Shown one piece after another: positions 8,071-20,527 of a stretch of DNA of 64,000 nt (positions within the stretch are counted from its first letter, which is position 1; every line of letters starts with the position of its first letter). The translations under genes and the position numbers were made by a program. The DNA comes from an uncultured Pseudomonadales bacterium (lineage in GTDB: Bacteria > Pseudomonadota > Gammaproteobacteria > Pseudomonadales > Cellvibrionaceae), in assembly GCA_947494095.1 (NCBI GenBank), contig CANLTI010000012.1:20608-84607 (forward strand), in the 5' to 3' direction. The notes under the pieces were generated by a model. That model was not told the origin of the DNA, ran no database searches, and was given only the letters and a program-made list of their open reading frames with translations.

Positions 8071-9990
8071 TTATTTTTCATAGTAGGTGTAGCCGCGCAT
8101 ACTATCGCTAAATGCATTCATTATTTTGAGGCGTTCGGCGGGCGTGATACGGCCTTCACGCACGGCTTGCTCTGCTGTGCGACGAAAGCGGTTTTGCATT
8201 TCTTGCGGGTTGTATTCTACGTAGCTTAAAACATCGGCAATGCTGTCGCCTTCAATTTCATGGATGAAATCGTAGCTGCCGTCGTCGTTAAAGCGAATGC
8301 TGACCACATTCGTATCACCAAATAAGTTATGTAAATCACCGAGTGTTTCTTGGTAGGCGCCCACTAAAAACGCTCCAATATAATACTCTTCATCTTCTTT
8401 AGGTTGATGTAACGGCAATGTTTTACGTGTTCCGCGATGATCGGCAAAGCGATCAATTTTACCGTCGCAGTCACAGGTGATATCCGCAATAATGGCGTTG
8501 CGTGTGGGCTTTTCATCTAGTCGATGTAAAGGCATCACAGGAAAAACTTGCTCAATCGCCCACATGTCTGGCAGTGATTGAAATAAACTAAAGTTACAAT
8601 AAAAGATATCAGAGAGTTGGTCTTTGAGTTTTTCGGCTTCATCGAGGCCGCGCGGCATTTCTTCGGCAATGGCTAAAATACGATGCATAACCGCTAAAAA
8701 TAAATTTTCGGCCAGCGAGCGAGAGCGTAAGTTAATTTGCCCGCGTTTAAATATTTCACGCAATTCATCGCGGTAAAATACGGCGTCGTTATAGCACTCT
8801 TGGATATTGCGCTCGTTCACCACGCTAATCAGGTCGCTTAGGTTGTGTACCATGACGTTTTCGCTGGCGGGAATCTCACTGGGGATTTTACCCGGTTCGT
8901 AGTTGGCCACATCTAAAACATTAAAAACTAACAATGATGAATAGGCAACAGTCGCGCGTCCCGATTCGGTCACAATAATAGGGTGGCTAATATTAAACGG
9001 ATCAAGAGTGTTCATAATCACATCCACGATATCGGCACAATATTCATCTAAAGAATAGTTGCGTGAATGTACGTAGTTGGATTTAGAACCGTCATAATCA
9101 ACGGCTAAGCCACCACCAAGATCAAGGTAGCCCATGCTTGCGCCTTCGCGGACGAGGTCCATGTACACTTGGCACGCCTCTAAAACGCCGGTGCGAATAT
9201 CGCGGATATTGGGGATTTGCGAGCCTAAGTGATAATGCAAAAGCTGTAGGCAATCGAGCATATCTTCGGCTTTTAAGGTGTCAACCAGCTCGATAACCTG
9301 TGCTGTAGAAAGCCCAAAAATACTGCGGTCGCCACTGGTGGCATTCCAGTGCCCACCGACCATAGAGGCCAGTTTAACGCGCACACCAATCATGGGCCTA
9401 ATACCTAATGCCCGGCTGCGTTTAAGTATAATGGGCAGCTCTGAAGGTGTTTCTATGACAAAAAAGACTTTATAGCCCATGTTGCAAGCTTGTAAGCCTA
9501 GGTCGATAAACTCTTCATCTTTATAGCCGTTGCAAATAATGCACGCTTCACGGTTTTCTAGCGTGGCCAGAGCAATAATGAGCTCGGGTTTGGAGCCTGC
9601 CTCAAACCCATGATTGTAGGGCGCACCTACTTGCGCGATCTCTTCAATAACATGACATTGTTGATTCACCTTAACGGGGAATACGCCACGGTACTCGGCT
9701 TGGTAATGACTGTCTTTGATGGCTTTGCGAAAGGCTTCATTAAGACGCTTAATTTGTTGCGCCAATAAGTCTTCAAAGCGAATCAATACGGGCGCATCCA
9801 TGCCGCGTTCACGCGCCTGACGGACAATGTCGAGAACGGATGCTTGTACTTGCACATTGTTTTCGGTTGTGCTGGTAACAGCCACTTCACCGTTGTGGTC
9901 AATTTTAAAGTACCCAGCGCCCCATCCGTTAATGGCGTAAAGCTCGGCGGCATCATCGGTTGACCAAGTAAGGTGTGATTTTGTATTCAA
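8071..9990 (-). CDS. speA: Biosynthetic arginine decarboxylase SpeA
   Basis: SpeA converts arginine to agmatine with PLP and is the entry to putrescine and spermidine. At 639 residues it has the normal length of the large biosynthetic enzyme. Visible motifs include FPVKVNQQ with the PLP lysine near residue 100, HYHLGSQI, DLGGGLAVDYDGS, and ITCDCDGKID in the C-terminal domain. The start is TTG at 9990: an in-frame stop lies four codons upstream, and no early ATG exists. It is the first gene of a three-gene operon, 62 bases before the dehydrogenase gene. No agmatinase or agmatine deiminase gene is in the window. Confidence 0.95.
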   Translation of the reverse strand: MNTKSHLTWSTDDAAELYAINGWGAGYFKIDHNGEVAVTSTTENNVQVQASVLDIVRQARERGMDAPVLIRFEDLLAQQIKRLNEAFRKAIKDSHYQAEYRGVFPVKVNQQCHVIEEIAQVGAPYNHGFEAGSKPELIIALATLENREACIICNGYKDEEFIDLGLQACNMGYKVFFVIETPSELPIILKRSRALGIRPMIGVRVKLASMVGGHWNATSGDRSIFGLSTAQVIELVDTLKAEDMLDCLQLLHYHLGSQIPNIRDIRTGVLEACQVYMDLVREGASMGYLDLGGGLAVDYDGSKSNYVHSRNYSLDEYCADIVDVIMNTLDPFNISHPIIVTESGRATVAYSSLLVFNVLDVANYEPGKIPSEIPASENVMVHNLSDLISVVNERNIQECYNDAVFYRDELREIFKRGQINLRSRSLAENLFLAVMHRILAIAEEMPRGLDEAEKLKDQLSDIFYCNFSLFQSLPDMWAIEQVFPVMPLHRLDEKPTRNAIIADITCDCDGKIDRFADHRGTRKTLPLHQPKEDEEYYIGAFLVGAYQETLGDLHNLFGDTNVVSIRFNDDGSYDFIHEIEGDSIADVLSYVEYNPQEMQNRFRRTAEQAVREGRITPAERLKIMNAFSDSMRGYTYYEK

Positions 9991-10175
9991 TGTCTGTGCT
10001 TACCTCAAAGTAGGTGGGCTAAAAGTTAGGTGCAGTCAAAAGCTCTACAGGTTAAAAAGTGGCGAACTATCGCAGATTTTTTTAGGGATAGCTATACCCA
10101 ATTAACGTCTAATACCACATTGTTTTTGGTGTGCTAATCGACGCCAGAGGCTGCCGTACCCAATGCCTTGTCAGC

Positions 10176-11183
10176 CTAGCTAAAAAGCTTGCCGCGCACA
10201 GTGGTGCGATACTGGTTCGGCGGCACACCAAAAGTTTTTTTAAACAGCCGGCTAAAGTGCTGCGGGTCTTGTAGGCCGGTGTAGTTCGCTATTTCGGCAA
10301 TGCTTAAGTTGCTGCTTTTTAGCATATCTTTTGCCGTGGTCATACGGTGGCGCTGTACATATTGCAAAGGCGAGAGGTTAAGGGCGTTTTTAAAGTGCCG
10401 ATTTAGGCTGCGAACGCTAATGTCTAATGAGGCTGCTAAAGCGGTGATATCAATGCTTTGATAGCTGGGGGTGTTAGCGGGTTGTGCGAGTAGCTCATCG
10501 AGTTTGGCAATGGCAAGTGCGACTCTTTCGTCAGAGGTTAGGGTATTGCTGAGGCCAGCTTGCGTGTTGGGTTGGCGTATTTCATGAAAAAAATTGCGCT
10601 CAACCGTTTGCGCAATGGCACTGCCGTATTGCTCTTGAATAAAAAAAGCGGTGAGCTCTGCAAGGGCATTAATGCTAGCTGTGCAAAAAATGCGGGGCTG
10701 ACCGTTAGCATGGCTTTGGGTGATAAAGCGGTCGCGTTGCAATTTGACGTCAGGGTAGCGCCGGCTAAAGCGATCAAAAAAATGCCAGTGGGTGGTGGCA
10801 AGCTGACGCTGTAGCAACTGAGCCTGCGCCAAAAAACATACGCTAGTGCCGACTGCCGCTAGCGTGCAATCGGTGGGAATGGTGCTTAGCCAGTCTAAGG
10901 TGTCGGGTTGCTGGTTTAATATTTTGATTGGGTCGCGCCATAAAGCGGGTAAAAAAATAAGGCTATTACGCGCGATAGGCGTATCGAGTGGGCAGCTTTG
11001 CAAAGGAAGGCCTGTGTGCGTGTTGACGATACCGCCGGTTTGACTGCGAAACTCGATAGTCAGCGGCGCTAAATGAGGCTGCTTAACTTTGCGCATAGCC
11101 CAAGCTGCACGCAGCATTTCTAGGGGTAGGGTGACGCTAGTGGCCAGCATATTGGGGTAAAGCAAAAAGATAACAGGTTGCAT
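10176..11183 (-). CDS. GlxA-family transcriptional regulator (DJ-1/PfpI domain plus AraC HTH)
   Basis: The 335-residue product joins an N-terminal class-I glutamine-amidotransferase-like (DJ-1/PfpI) domain (residues about 1-190) to a C-terminal AraC-type double HTH, with YTGLQDPQHFSRLFKKTFG as the signature. Such regulators often control genes for quaternary amines or other small metabolites; the ligand here is unknown. The ATG at 11183 is preferred over the upstream in-frame codon at 11306 because the domain begins exactly there (MQPVIFLLYP). It is divergent from fabY, sharing a 153-bp intergenic region that holds a 22-bp palindrome. Confidence 0.88.
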   Translation of the reverse strand: MQPVIFLLYPNMLATSVTLPLEMLRAAWAMRKVKQPHLAPLTIEFRSQTGGIVNTHTGLPLQSCPLDTPIARNSLIFLPALWRDPIKILNQQPDTLDWLSTIPTDCTLAAVGTSVCFLAQAQLLQRQLATTHWHFFDRFSRRYPDVKLQRDRFITQSHANGQPRIFCTASINALAELTAFFIQEQYGSAIAQTVERNFFHEIRQPNTQAGLSNTLTSDERVALAIAKLDELLAQPANTPSYQSIDITALAASLDISVRSLNRHFKNALNLSPLQYVQRHRMTTAKDMLKSSNLSIAEIANYTGLQDPQHFSRLFKKTFGVPPNQYRTTVRGKLFS

Positions 11184-11295
11184 ACTGAGCCTAAGCGTAG
11201 AGTGAGTTTGGCTATTATAGCATGCATATTGGCCGTTTTGACCTGCTGGACTTAAACTGGCAAGCTTACACTCTAGGTGATTAGTTATGTGTCTA

Positions 11296-11317
11296 TTGCA
11301 TCTCACCTGAGATGCAA
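11296..11317. promoter_or_regulatory. 22-bp palindrome, candidate operator upstream of fabY
   Basis: Perfect 10-bp arms TTGCATCTCA and TGAGATGCAA are separated by CC. The site ends 19 bases before the fabY ATG, in the region shared with the divergent GlxA-type gene. The 2-base spacer is too short for an RNA loop without opening the stem, so a protein operator is more likely than a terminator. Confidence 0.6.
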
Positions 11318-11336
11318 GGTTAATGGAATCTATTGG

Positions 11337-13256
11337 ATGACTCGCTTACCTGTTATTACCGCTTTTGGTGGCTTTAATGCCGCTGGGCGCAGCTCTTTTC
11401 ACCATAGTTACAAACGCACTATTTTTTCTAGCCTCACAGAGCTAGAGCAGCGTAAAAACTGTACAGCTTTAGCCAGTATTATGGGGCTATTACAGTGGCG
11501 CAATGACGACTACTATTGGATTGATGGTGTGGTTTATGACCCTGTACATGATTTTTCGCGACTGAAAATGTTGGTTGAAGCTGGCTCTTTGGTGCGCAAA
11601 ATTGAGCCAAGTTATTTTGATGTTAATGCGGTGCTGGTGGGTAAAAAGCTCACTCTTAATGGCTCTAAGCACTCGCCAAGCATTGTTAAAATGGCCAAGC
11701 GCGACCTACCCGAGACGCTCCCGCAGGGGTGGCGAGTAATAGCACAAGAGGGGCGTGAGGTGACGCTGGCTATTAGCGAGTCGGTTACGACTTATGCTCA
11801 GCATGGCAGTGTTATGCCCGTACAAGCTGCAGGGCAATTGCCCTCAGGCTTTAACCCTGGGGATCATTACCGCTCTTTGCATCACCCTCGAGGGTTGCAG
11901 CTCTCAGTTTTGGCAGCCAGCGATACGGTCAATAGTTTAGGGTTAGATTGGCACAGTGTTGTAAGTCGTGTTAATCCCGATGAAATTGCAGTCTACAGCG
12001 CCAGTGTTATGAGTCAGCTAGATGACACGGGTTTTGGTGGTATGTTGCAGGCGCGTGGCCAAGGTGCGCGCGTCACCTCAAAGCAATTGGCCATGGGTTT
12101 TAATTCTATGCCGGCCGACTTTATTAATGCCTATGTACTGGGGAGTGTTGGCGCTACAGCGGGTATTGTTGGCGCGTGTGCAACATTTTTGTACAACTTA
12201 AACGCAGCGGTTGATGATATTAAATCGGGACGCCGGCGCGTAGTGATGGTGGGCAGTGCTGAGGCACCCATTTTACCAGAGGTCATTGATGGTTATCATG
12301 CGATGAGTGCTTTGGCGACGGATGCTGAAATTGCCCGCTTATCGGGTGGCTTGTTACCTGGCGGCGCGATAGATTACCGCCGTGCGAGCCGCCCTTTTGG
12401 GGCCAACTGCGGTTTTACCATTGCCGAATCTGGCCAATATGTACTACTAATGGATGATGCCTTGGCACTAGAGCTAGGTGCGACTATTTACGGGGCTGTA
12501 CCGGGGGTGTTTGTGCATGCGGACGGCTACAAAAAGTCGATTTCGGCGCCAGGGCCTGGTAATTATTTAACCATGGGACGAGCGGTAGGCTTAGCGCAAA
12601 ATTTATTGGGTAGCGAAGTCGTACGCAATAGCAGCTTTGTGCAGGCGCATGGCTCTAGTACGCCGCAAAATCGCGTTACCGAGTCGCGTATTCTCGATGA
12701 GGTTGCTAAGCACTACGGCATTGACCATTGGCCTGTCGGTGCTATCAAATCTTATGTTGGGCATTCGTTAGGCCCAGCCAGCGGCGATCAAATGGCTAAT
12801 ACACTTGGAATATTTGCTCAGGGTATTCTACCGGGTATTAAAACGATTGATGGCGTTGCTGATGATGTACTGGCTACGCGCTTAGGTATTTCTCAGCAAG
12901 ATACTGAGCTCGGTTGCGGTGGTGCACAAGTGGCTTTTCTGAATTCAAAAGGCTTTGGTGGCAATAACGCAACCGCTATGGTGGTGGCGCCAAATCAGGT
13001 TAATGCTTGGCTGCAAAAGCGCCATGGTAAAGCGACTTTTAATGCCTACCAAGACAAAAACCAAGCGGTGCAAGCCACTGCAAAAGACTATGATAACCGT
13101 GCCCTTAAAGGTGATTTGAGTGCTATTTATAGCTTTGGTGAGCACTTGGTCGATGAGGCGGCACTGACTTGGAGTGATGAGGGGTTGCAGGTGCCTGGTT
13201 TTACTCACCCTGTAGTATTAAATAGTGATGGCGGCTTTGATGATCTGGGCCAGTAG
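11337..13256 (+). CDS. fabY: Beta-ketoacyl-ACP synthase, FabY type
   Basis: This condensing enzyme belongs to the large single-domain ketosynthase group. Its Pseudomonas member FabY starts fatty-acid synthesis from acetyl-CoA and malonyl-ACP in place of FabH. The 639-residue product shows the Cys-His-His triad: Cys281 in GACATF, His438 in QAHGSST and His476 in YVGHSLG. The N-terminal motif PVITAFGGFNAAGRSSFHH is characteristic of this group as I remember it. The ATG at 11337 is chosen because homologous sequence begins there. It stands alone, divergent from a GlxA-type regulator. Assignment to FabY rather than another ketosynthase rests on length and N-terminus. Confidence 0.8.
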   Translation: MTRLPVITAFGGFNAAGRSSFHHSYKRTIFSSLTELEQRKNCTALASIMGLLQWRNDDYYWIDGVVYDPVHDFSRLKMLVEAGSLVRKIEPSYFDVNAVLVGKKLTLNGSKHSPSIVKMAKRDLPETLPQGWRVIAQEGREVTLAISESVTTYAQHGSVMPVQAAGQLPSGFNPGDHYRSLHHPRGLQLSVLAASDTVNSLGLDWHSVVSRVNPDEIAVYSASVMSQLDDTGFGGMLQARGQGARVTSKQLAMGFNSMPADFINAYVLGSVGATAGIVGACATFLYNLNAAVDDIKSGRRRVVMVGSAEAPILPEVIDGYHAMSALATDAEIARLSGGLLPGGAIDYRRASRPFGANCGFTIAESGQYVLLMDDALALELGATIYGAVPGVFVHADGYKKSISAPGPGNYLTMGRAVGLAQNLLGSEVVRNSSFVQAHGSSTPQNRVTESRILDEVAKHYGIDHWPVGAIKSYVGHSLGPASGDQMANTLGIFAQGILPGIKTIDGVADDVLATRLGISQQDTELGCGGAQVAFLNSKGFGGNNATAMVVAPNQVNAWLQKRHGKATFNAYQDKNQAVQATAKDYDNRALKGDLSAIYSFGEHLVDEAALTWSDEGLQVPGFTHPVVLNSDGGFDDLGQ

Positions 13257-13401
13257 CTTTAGCGTATAGTCGGTTATAGCAGTGCATAAACATTGAGTTG
13301 TTATGCAAATGAGTTGTTGTTTAAAATAATTGTTATTTAAAGCTACTGCAAGCTGGGCTACATTTTTTACTCCACATCCATTTTCAAGCGATAATAAAGT
13401 T

Positions 13402-13980
13402 ATGCCGTACAACGCTGTTGATAATACAGAGGCTAAAGAGCTTGCTGTTGGTGAGCAAATTAGCCGCTGGCGAAAATTACGTGGTTGGTCTCAGCGTGAG
13501 CTGGCCCGCCGTGCGGCCATTGCTAACGGGGCTTTATCGCAGGTTGAGTTGGGCCATAGCAGCCCTGCTGTATACACACTGCAAAAAGTCGCTAAGGCTT
13601 TAGGGATTACGCTGCAAACGCTGCTTTTTGGTGAGCCTTGTTTGCCTTGCTATGTTGTGCGCGCAGCTGATGCCATTGGTATTGATTTGGGTGCGGTGGG
13701 GTCGTGTGTGTATTATCGCTTTACCGGCCGCGCGGCGTTGTTGCACCTTCAGGTGGCTCAAGGTCAAAGGCTTACCTCGCAAGCTTTAAGTACTGTCAGC
13801 GGGCAACCGCTTGATGGCGGTTATAACCTTGATGTGCGTGATGGGCTTTGTTTATTGTTGGCATCAGGTATTGAGCACCATTTGGCGAAAGGAGACAGTT
13901 TGAGTGTCATGCCTGGCGTTGATGTTGAGTTGATATCAGACGGTACAATGGCGCTGAATTTAATGTTATCGGTCGCTTAG
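13402..13980 (+). CDS. XRE-family transcriptional regulator with C-terminal cupin-like domain
   Basis: The 192-residue product has an HTH_XRE DNA-binding domain at residues about 20-75 (RWRKLRGWSQRELARRA, ALSQVELG). The C-terminal beta-rich segment has the size and layout of a cupin sensor domain. This architecture is shared with PuuR-like regulators of polyamine or amine catabolism. Its ligand is not evident, and its target could be local (fabY or fadBA) or remote. The ATG at 13402 is preferred over the in-frame upstream start at 13330, which would add 24 residues without domain similarity. Confidence 0.82.
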   Translation: MPYNAVDNTEAKELAVGEQISRWRKLRGWSQRELARRAAIANGALSQVELGHSSPAVYTLQKVAKALGITLQTLLFGEPCLPCYVVRAADAIGIDLGAVGSCVYYRFTGRAALLHLQVAQGQRLTSQALSTVSGQPLDGGYNLDVRDGLCLLLASGIEHHLAKGDSLSVMPGVDVELISDGTMALNLMLSVA

Positions 13981-14418
13981 TGCTTATACACGCGTCGCAA
14001 TACTATTGAGATATCACTCATTAATAGTGTGAATATCTGCCATTTTCTGGCGTGGAAGGTGTTTTTTAATAACAGGTTCTTTTTTGTTTTTTGCTTTCAT
14101 TTCTTCGATATATCGCTGCCACTATGGCTATTTAAGTGACATTGCTTCGCTTAACCTTACGGTAAGCTCGGCTGTGAGGCTTTGTGCTTGAGCCTTGCAT
14201 AGGTTGCAAGCGACTAGGCGAATATACACAAGCGCGTTAATTCCACACATTAGCGCTGAAAATGGCACTGTCCAACTTTTTGTTCCTGAACCATACTTAG
14301 TCGATATTGTCTTGTATGTAAATCTTTAACCTAATAAGTTTTTTTTGGGGGAATTGGGTTACATATTACATTTTGGTTTCTATTCGATAGGATCTCACGC
14401 TAAACAAGAGGGTTCGCT
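13981..14418. other. 438-bp intergenic region upstream of fadBA
   Basis: I see no gene here. The region holds an imperfect inverted repeat with arms GATAT/ATATC and CACT/AGTG around 14009-14036, a T-rich stretch near 14065-14095, and a GCTTG/CAAGC dyad near 14187-14212. The fadB ribosome site AAGAGGG lies at 14406-14412. No clear FadR- or PsrA-type operator was recognised. Confidence 0.5.
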
Positions 14419-17765
<3,347 letters not shown>

Positions 17766-17795
17766 TCTCTCGCTTATTTGTTATGATGACTACCT

Positions 17796-17832
17796 GAGCG
17801 CATTTGCTGCTGCGAATGCGCTCTTTTTGTTT
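17796..17832 (+). terminator. Intrinsic terminator after fadA
   Basis: Arms GAGCGCATT (17796-17804) and AATGCGCTC (17815-17823) form a perfect 9-bp stem followed by TTTTTGTTT. It closes the fadBA operon. Confidence 0.9.
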
Positions 17833-17879
17833 GTGTTTTACACAAATAAAAACTTTTTTAAAGAAATTTGAAAAAAAAG

Positions 17880-17908
17880 TTGCAAGGATGGAATCACTAT
17901 GGCAATAT
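17880..17908 (+). promoter_or_regulatory. Possible sigma-70 promoter for tRNA-Leu
   Basis: TTGCAA (17880-17885) and CAATAT (17903-17908) are separated by 17 bases. A C-rich discriminator follows (GCACCCC), as is common at stable-RNA promoters. The tRNA begins about 110 bases downstream. No other good candidate was seen. Confidence 0.35.
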
Positions 17909-18023
17909 TTGCACCCCTCGCTAAGGCGGGCTCGCAAATAGCTCTTTTTTGTTTTATAAATCAAAGAGTTAGGCCAAAAAACGGTTTGTGTCCCATCTAA
18001 GTATTGACGAGTGTTTAAACCAT

Positions 18024-18108
<85 letters not shown>

Positions 18109-18167
18109 TGGTTTAAGTTTTCTCGCATTCATCCTATTTCCCCCAGTTTTGGTTTATGAGGCATATC

Positions 18168-19487
18168 ATGCAAGTTTCTGTTGAGACTACGTCGGGTCTA
18201 GAGCGTCGTTTGACGGTCGGTATCCCTGCAGAACAGGTCGATCAAGAAGTCAACAAACGTCTACAGCAGGCAGCGAAAACCGTTCGTATCAATGGTTTCC
18301 GTTTAGGTAAAGTGCCTATGAGTGTTGTTAAGAAGCGTTTTGGCGCAGGTGTTCGTCAAGAAGTTCTTGGTGATGTGGTTAATCGTTCTTATTTTGAAGC
18401 GGTAAACCAAGAAAAATTACGCCCTGCTGGCCAGCCAAGCATCGAGCCTAAGCAAGTTGAGGCCGGTCAAGATGTTGAGTTTGTGGCCACTATTGAAGTT
18501 TACCCTGAGTTTGAATTAAAAGGCGTTGACGGTATAGAAGTTGAAAAGCTCAGTGCTGAAATCACTGAGGCCGACGTTGAAGAAATGATTGAAACCTTGC
18601 GTAAGAGTCAAGCCAAGTGGATTGAGTCTGAAGCGGCTGCCGAAGATGGTCAGCGCGTTGTTATCGATTTTGTAGGCACCAAAGGCGGCGAAGCTTTTGA
18701 TGGCGGTACTGCTGAAAACCAAAACCTAGTGCTTGGCTCAGGTCAAATGATCGAAGGCTTTGAGTCTGGTTTGTTGGGCCTTAAAGCTGGCGACGAAAAA
18801 ACATTAAGCTTAACTTTCCCTGATGACTATCAAGCGGAAGAGCTTAAAGGCGCAGCTGTTGAGTTTGCTGTGACTGTTAAAAAGGTAGAGATTCAAGAGC
18901 TTCCTGAAGTTAATGATGAGTTTTTCAAATTGTTTGGCGTAACTGAAGGCGGTGAAGAGCAATTCCGCAAAGAAGTTAAAGAAAACATGGAAAACGAGAA
19001 AGATAAAGCCGCTAAAAACAGCATTAAAACTCAAATTTTTGATGCGTTAGTTGCTGCCAACGATGTTGAGATCCCTAAAGCTTTAATCGCGGGTGAAGTT
19101 GATGCGTTGCGCAAGCAAACGGCTCAGCAATACGGCGAGCTCAGCGAAAAGCTCGATTTAAACGCAATATTCCCAGATTCTATGTTTGAAGAGCAAGCTA
19201 AACAGCGCACTCATTTGGGTTTGTTGGTTGCCGAAGTTGTTAGCAAAGAATCACTAAAGGCTGATAAAGATCGCGTTAAAGCTATGGTTGAAAAAGTAGC
19301 CTCAACTTATGAAGACCCACAGAGCGTTGTGAATTACTACTTTGGTAATGAGCAATTGTTAGCGGGTGTTGAAGCCGCTGTTCTCGAAGAGCAAGTGGTT
19401 GAGAAGTTGACTGAGTCAGCAAGTGTTACCGAAAAAACTGTTTCATACAAAGAGTTGATTGGTAAAGCGCAAGCTGAAGCTGCTTAA
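18168..19487 (+). CDS. tig: Trigger factor chaperone
   Basis: This ribosome-bound chaperone and peptidyl-prolyl isomerase meets nascent chains at the exit tunnel. The 439-residue product has the N-terminal ribosome-binding domain, whose signature FRLGKVPM is the counterpart of the canonical FRxGK loop. A central FKBP-type isomerase domain follows at about residues 150-245 (GQRVVIDFVGTKGGEAFDGG), then a helical substrate-binding C-terminus. The ATG at 18168 is chosen over 18156 because TGAGG lies six bases before it. It is first in the tig-clpP-clpX-lon cluster. Confidence 0.95.
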   Translation: MQVSVETTSGLERRLTVGIPAEQVDQEVNKRLQQAAKTVRINGFRLGKVPMSVVKKRFGAGVRQEVLGDVVNRSYFEAVNQEKLRPAGQPSIEPKQVEAGQDVEFVATIEVYPEFELKGVDGIEVEKLSAEITEADVEEMIETLRKSQAKWIESEAAAEDGQRVVIDFVGTKGGEAFDGGTAENQNLVLGSGQMIEGFESGLLGLKAGDEKTLSLTFPDDYQAEELKGAAVEFAVTVKKVEIQELPEVNDEFFKLFGVTEGGEEQFRKEVKENMENEKDKAAKNSIKTQIFDALVAANDVEIPKALIAGEVDALRKQTAQQYGELSEKLDLNAIFPDSMFEEQAKQRTHLGLLVAEVVSKESLKADKDRVKAMVEKVASTYEDPQSVVNYYFGNEQLLAGVEAAVLEEQVVEKLTESASVTEKTVSYKELIGKAQAEAA

Positions 19488-19539
19488 AATTCGCACAGTT
19501 TTTGGCTTTGAATCATGCCTGTGGGCGTTGATTTAACGA

Positions 19540-19585
19540 GAAACCCCGCTATGGTATAAAAGCCGTAGCGGGGTTTCTTTCTTTT
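19540..19585 (+). terminator. Intrinsic terminator between tig and clpP
   Basis: GAAACCCCGCTA (19540-19551) pairs perfectly with TAGCGGGGTTTC (19566-19577), followed by TTTCTTTT. This gives tig its own transcription unit. Confidence 0.93.
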
Positions 19586-19687
19586 CTGGCATATCTTTAA
19601 GTCTCGGGTTAAGCTTCTTCGGTAGTCTTCTTTTTACAATTCGGCTCACGTTATGTTGAGCTGCTGAAATAAGGAAAATAATAAATT

Positions 19688-20332
19688 ATGTCTAAAATTG
19701 ATATTCAAGGGGTTATGCCTGCAAGCCCAAGCGCTGCCTTGGTGCCAATGGTTGTGGAGCAAACCGCCCGCGGTGAGCGCTCGTATGACATATATTCTCG
19801 CCTACTGAAAGAGCGAGTTATTTTTTTGGTGGGGCAGGTTGAGGATCATATGGCCAACCTTGTGGTTGCTCAGTTGCTATTTTTAGAGGCCGAAAATCCA
19901 GACAAAGATATCCATTTGTACATTAATTCACCAGGTGGCTCTGTTACTGCTGGCTTGTCTATTTATGACACGATGAAGTTTATTAAGCCTAATGTTAGTA
20001 CTATGTGTATTGGCCAGGCTTGTAGTATGGGCGCCTTTTTATTGTCAGCAGGCGAGAAGGGTAAGCGCTATTGTTTGCCAAACTCACGTGTGATGATTCA
20101 TCAGCCATCGGGTGGTGCTCAGGGGCAGGCGAGCGACATTCATATTCAAGCGCAAGAGATTTTGAAAATTCGCGAGCAATTGAATAGTTTAATGGCTGAG
20201 CATTCAGGTAAATCCGCTGATGAAATTGCTTTGGCGACAGAGCGCGATAACTTCATGAGTGCCGAAGAGTCAAAGGCCTTTGGTTTGATTGATGAGGTTC
20301 TTAGCAGTCGCATTATGCCGACTGAGGGCTAA
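19688..20332 (+). CDS. clpP: ATP-dependent Clp protease proteolytic subunit ClpP
   Basis: ClpP forms the 14-subunit serine protease chamber used with ClpX and ClpA. The 214-residue product carries the catalytic triad Ser113 ([11 protein letters not shown]), His138 (MIHQPSGG) and Asp187 (ATERDNF). The N-terminus [10 protein letters not shown] through about residue 20 would be the propeptide. AAGGAAAA lies upstream of the ATG. clpX follows after 195 bases that contain two hairpins. Confidence 0.97.
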   Translation: MSKIDIQGVMPASPSAALVPMVVEQTARGERSYDIYSRLLKERVIFLVGQVEDHMANLVVAQLLFLEAENPDKDIHLYINSPGGSVTAGLSIYDTMKFIKPNVSTMCIGQACSMGAFLLSAGEKGKRYCLPNSRVMIHQPSGGAQGQASDIHIQAQEILKIREQLNSLMAEHSGKSADEIALATERDNFMSAEESKAFGLIDEVLSSRIMPTEG

Positions 20333-20453
20333 GCTAGATTGGCCGTTTAGGTTGAGAGGGTTGTAAAAAGTGCATTGTATTTCTTTTGGCAGCCCCCACT
20401 GTAACAGCTAAGCTTGTAGATATTGCGGTTGCACTTACTGATGATGAGTGTGC

Positions 20454-20499
20454 CCCAGCTGTAAAAGCTGGGTCTTAAATGAGGACGGATTGAATCCGT
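20454..20499 (+). promoter_or_regulatory. Two small hairpins in the clpP-clpX gap
   Basis: CCCAGCT/AGCTGGG (20454-20460, 20466-20472) and ACGGAT/ATCCGT (20485-20490, 20494-20499) each form a short stem. The second ends about 28 bases before the clpX start. Neither has a full T-run, so partial termination, mRNA processing or translation control of clpX are all possible. Confidence 0.4.
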
Positions 20500-20527
20500 T
20501 AGAAAGAAACAATGGCGGAGAGGTTTA

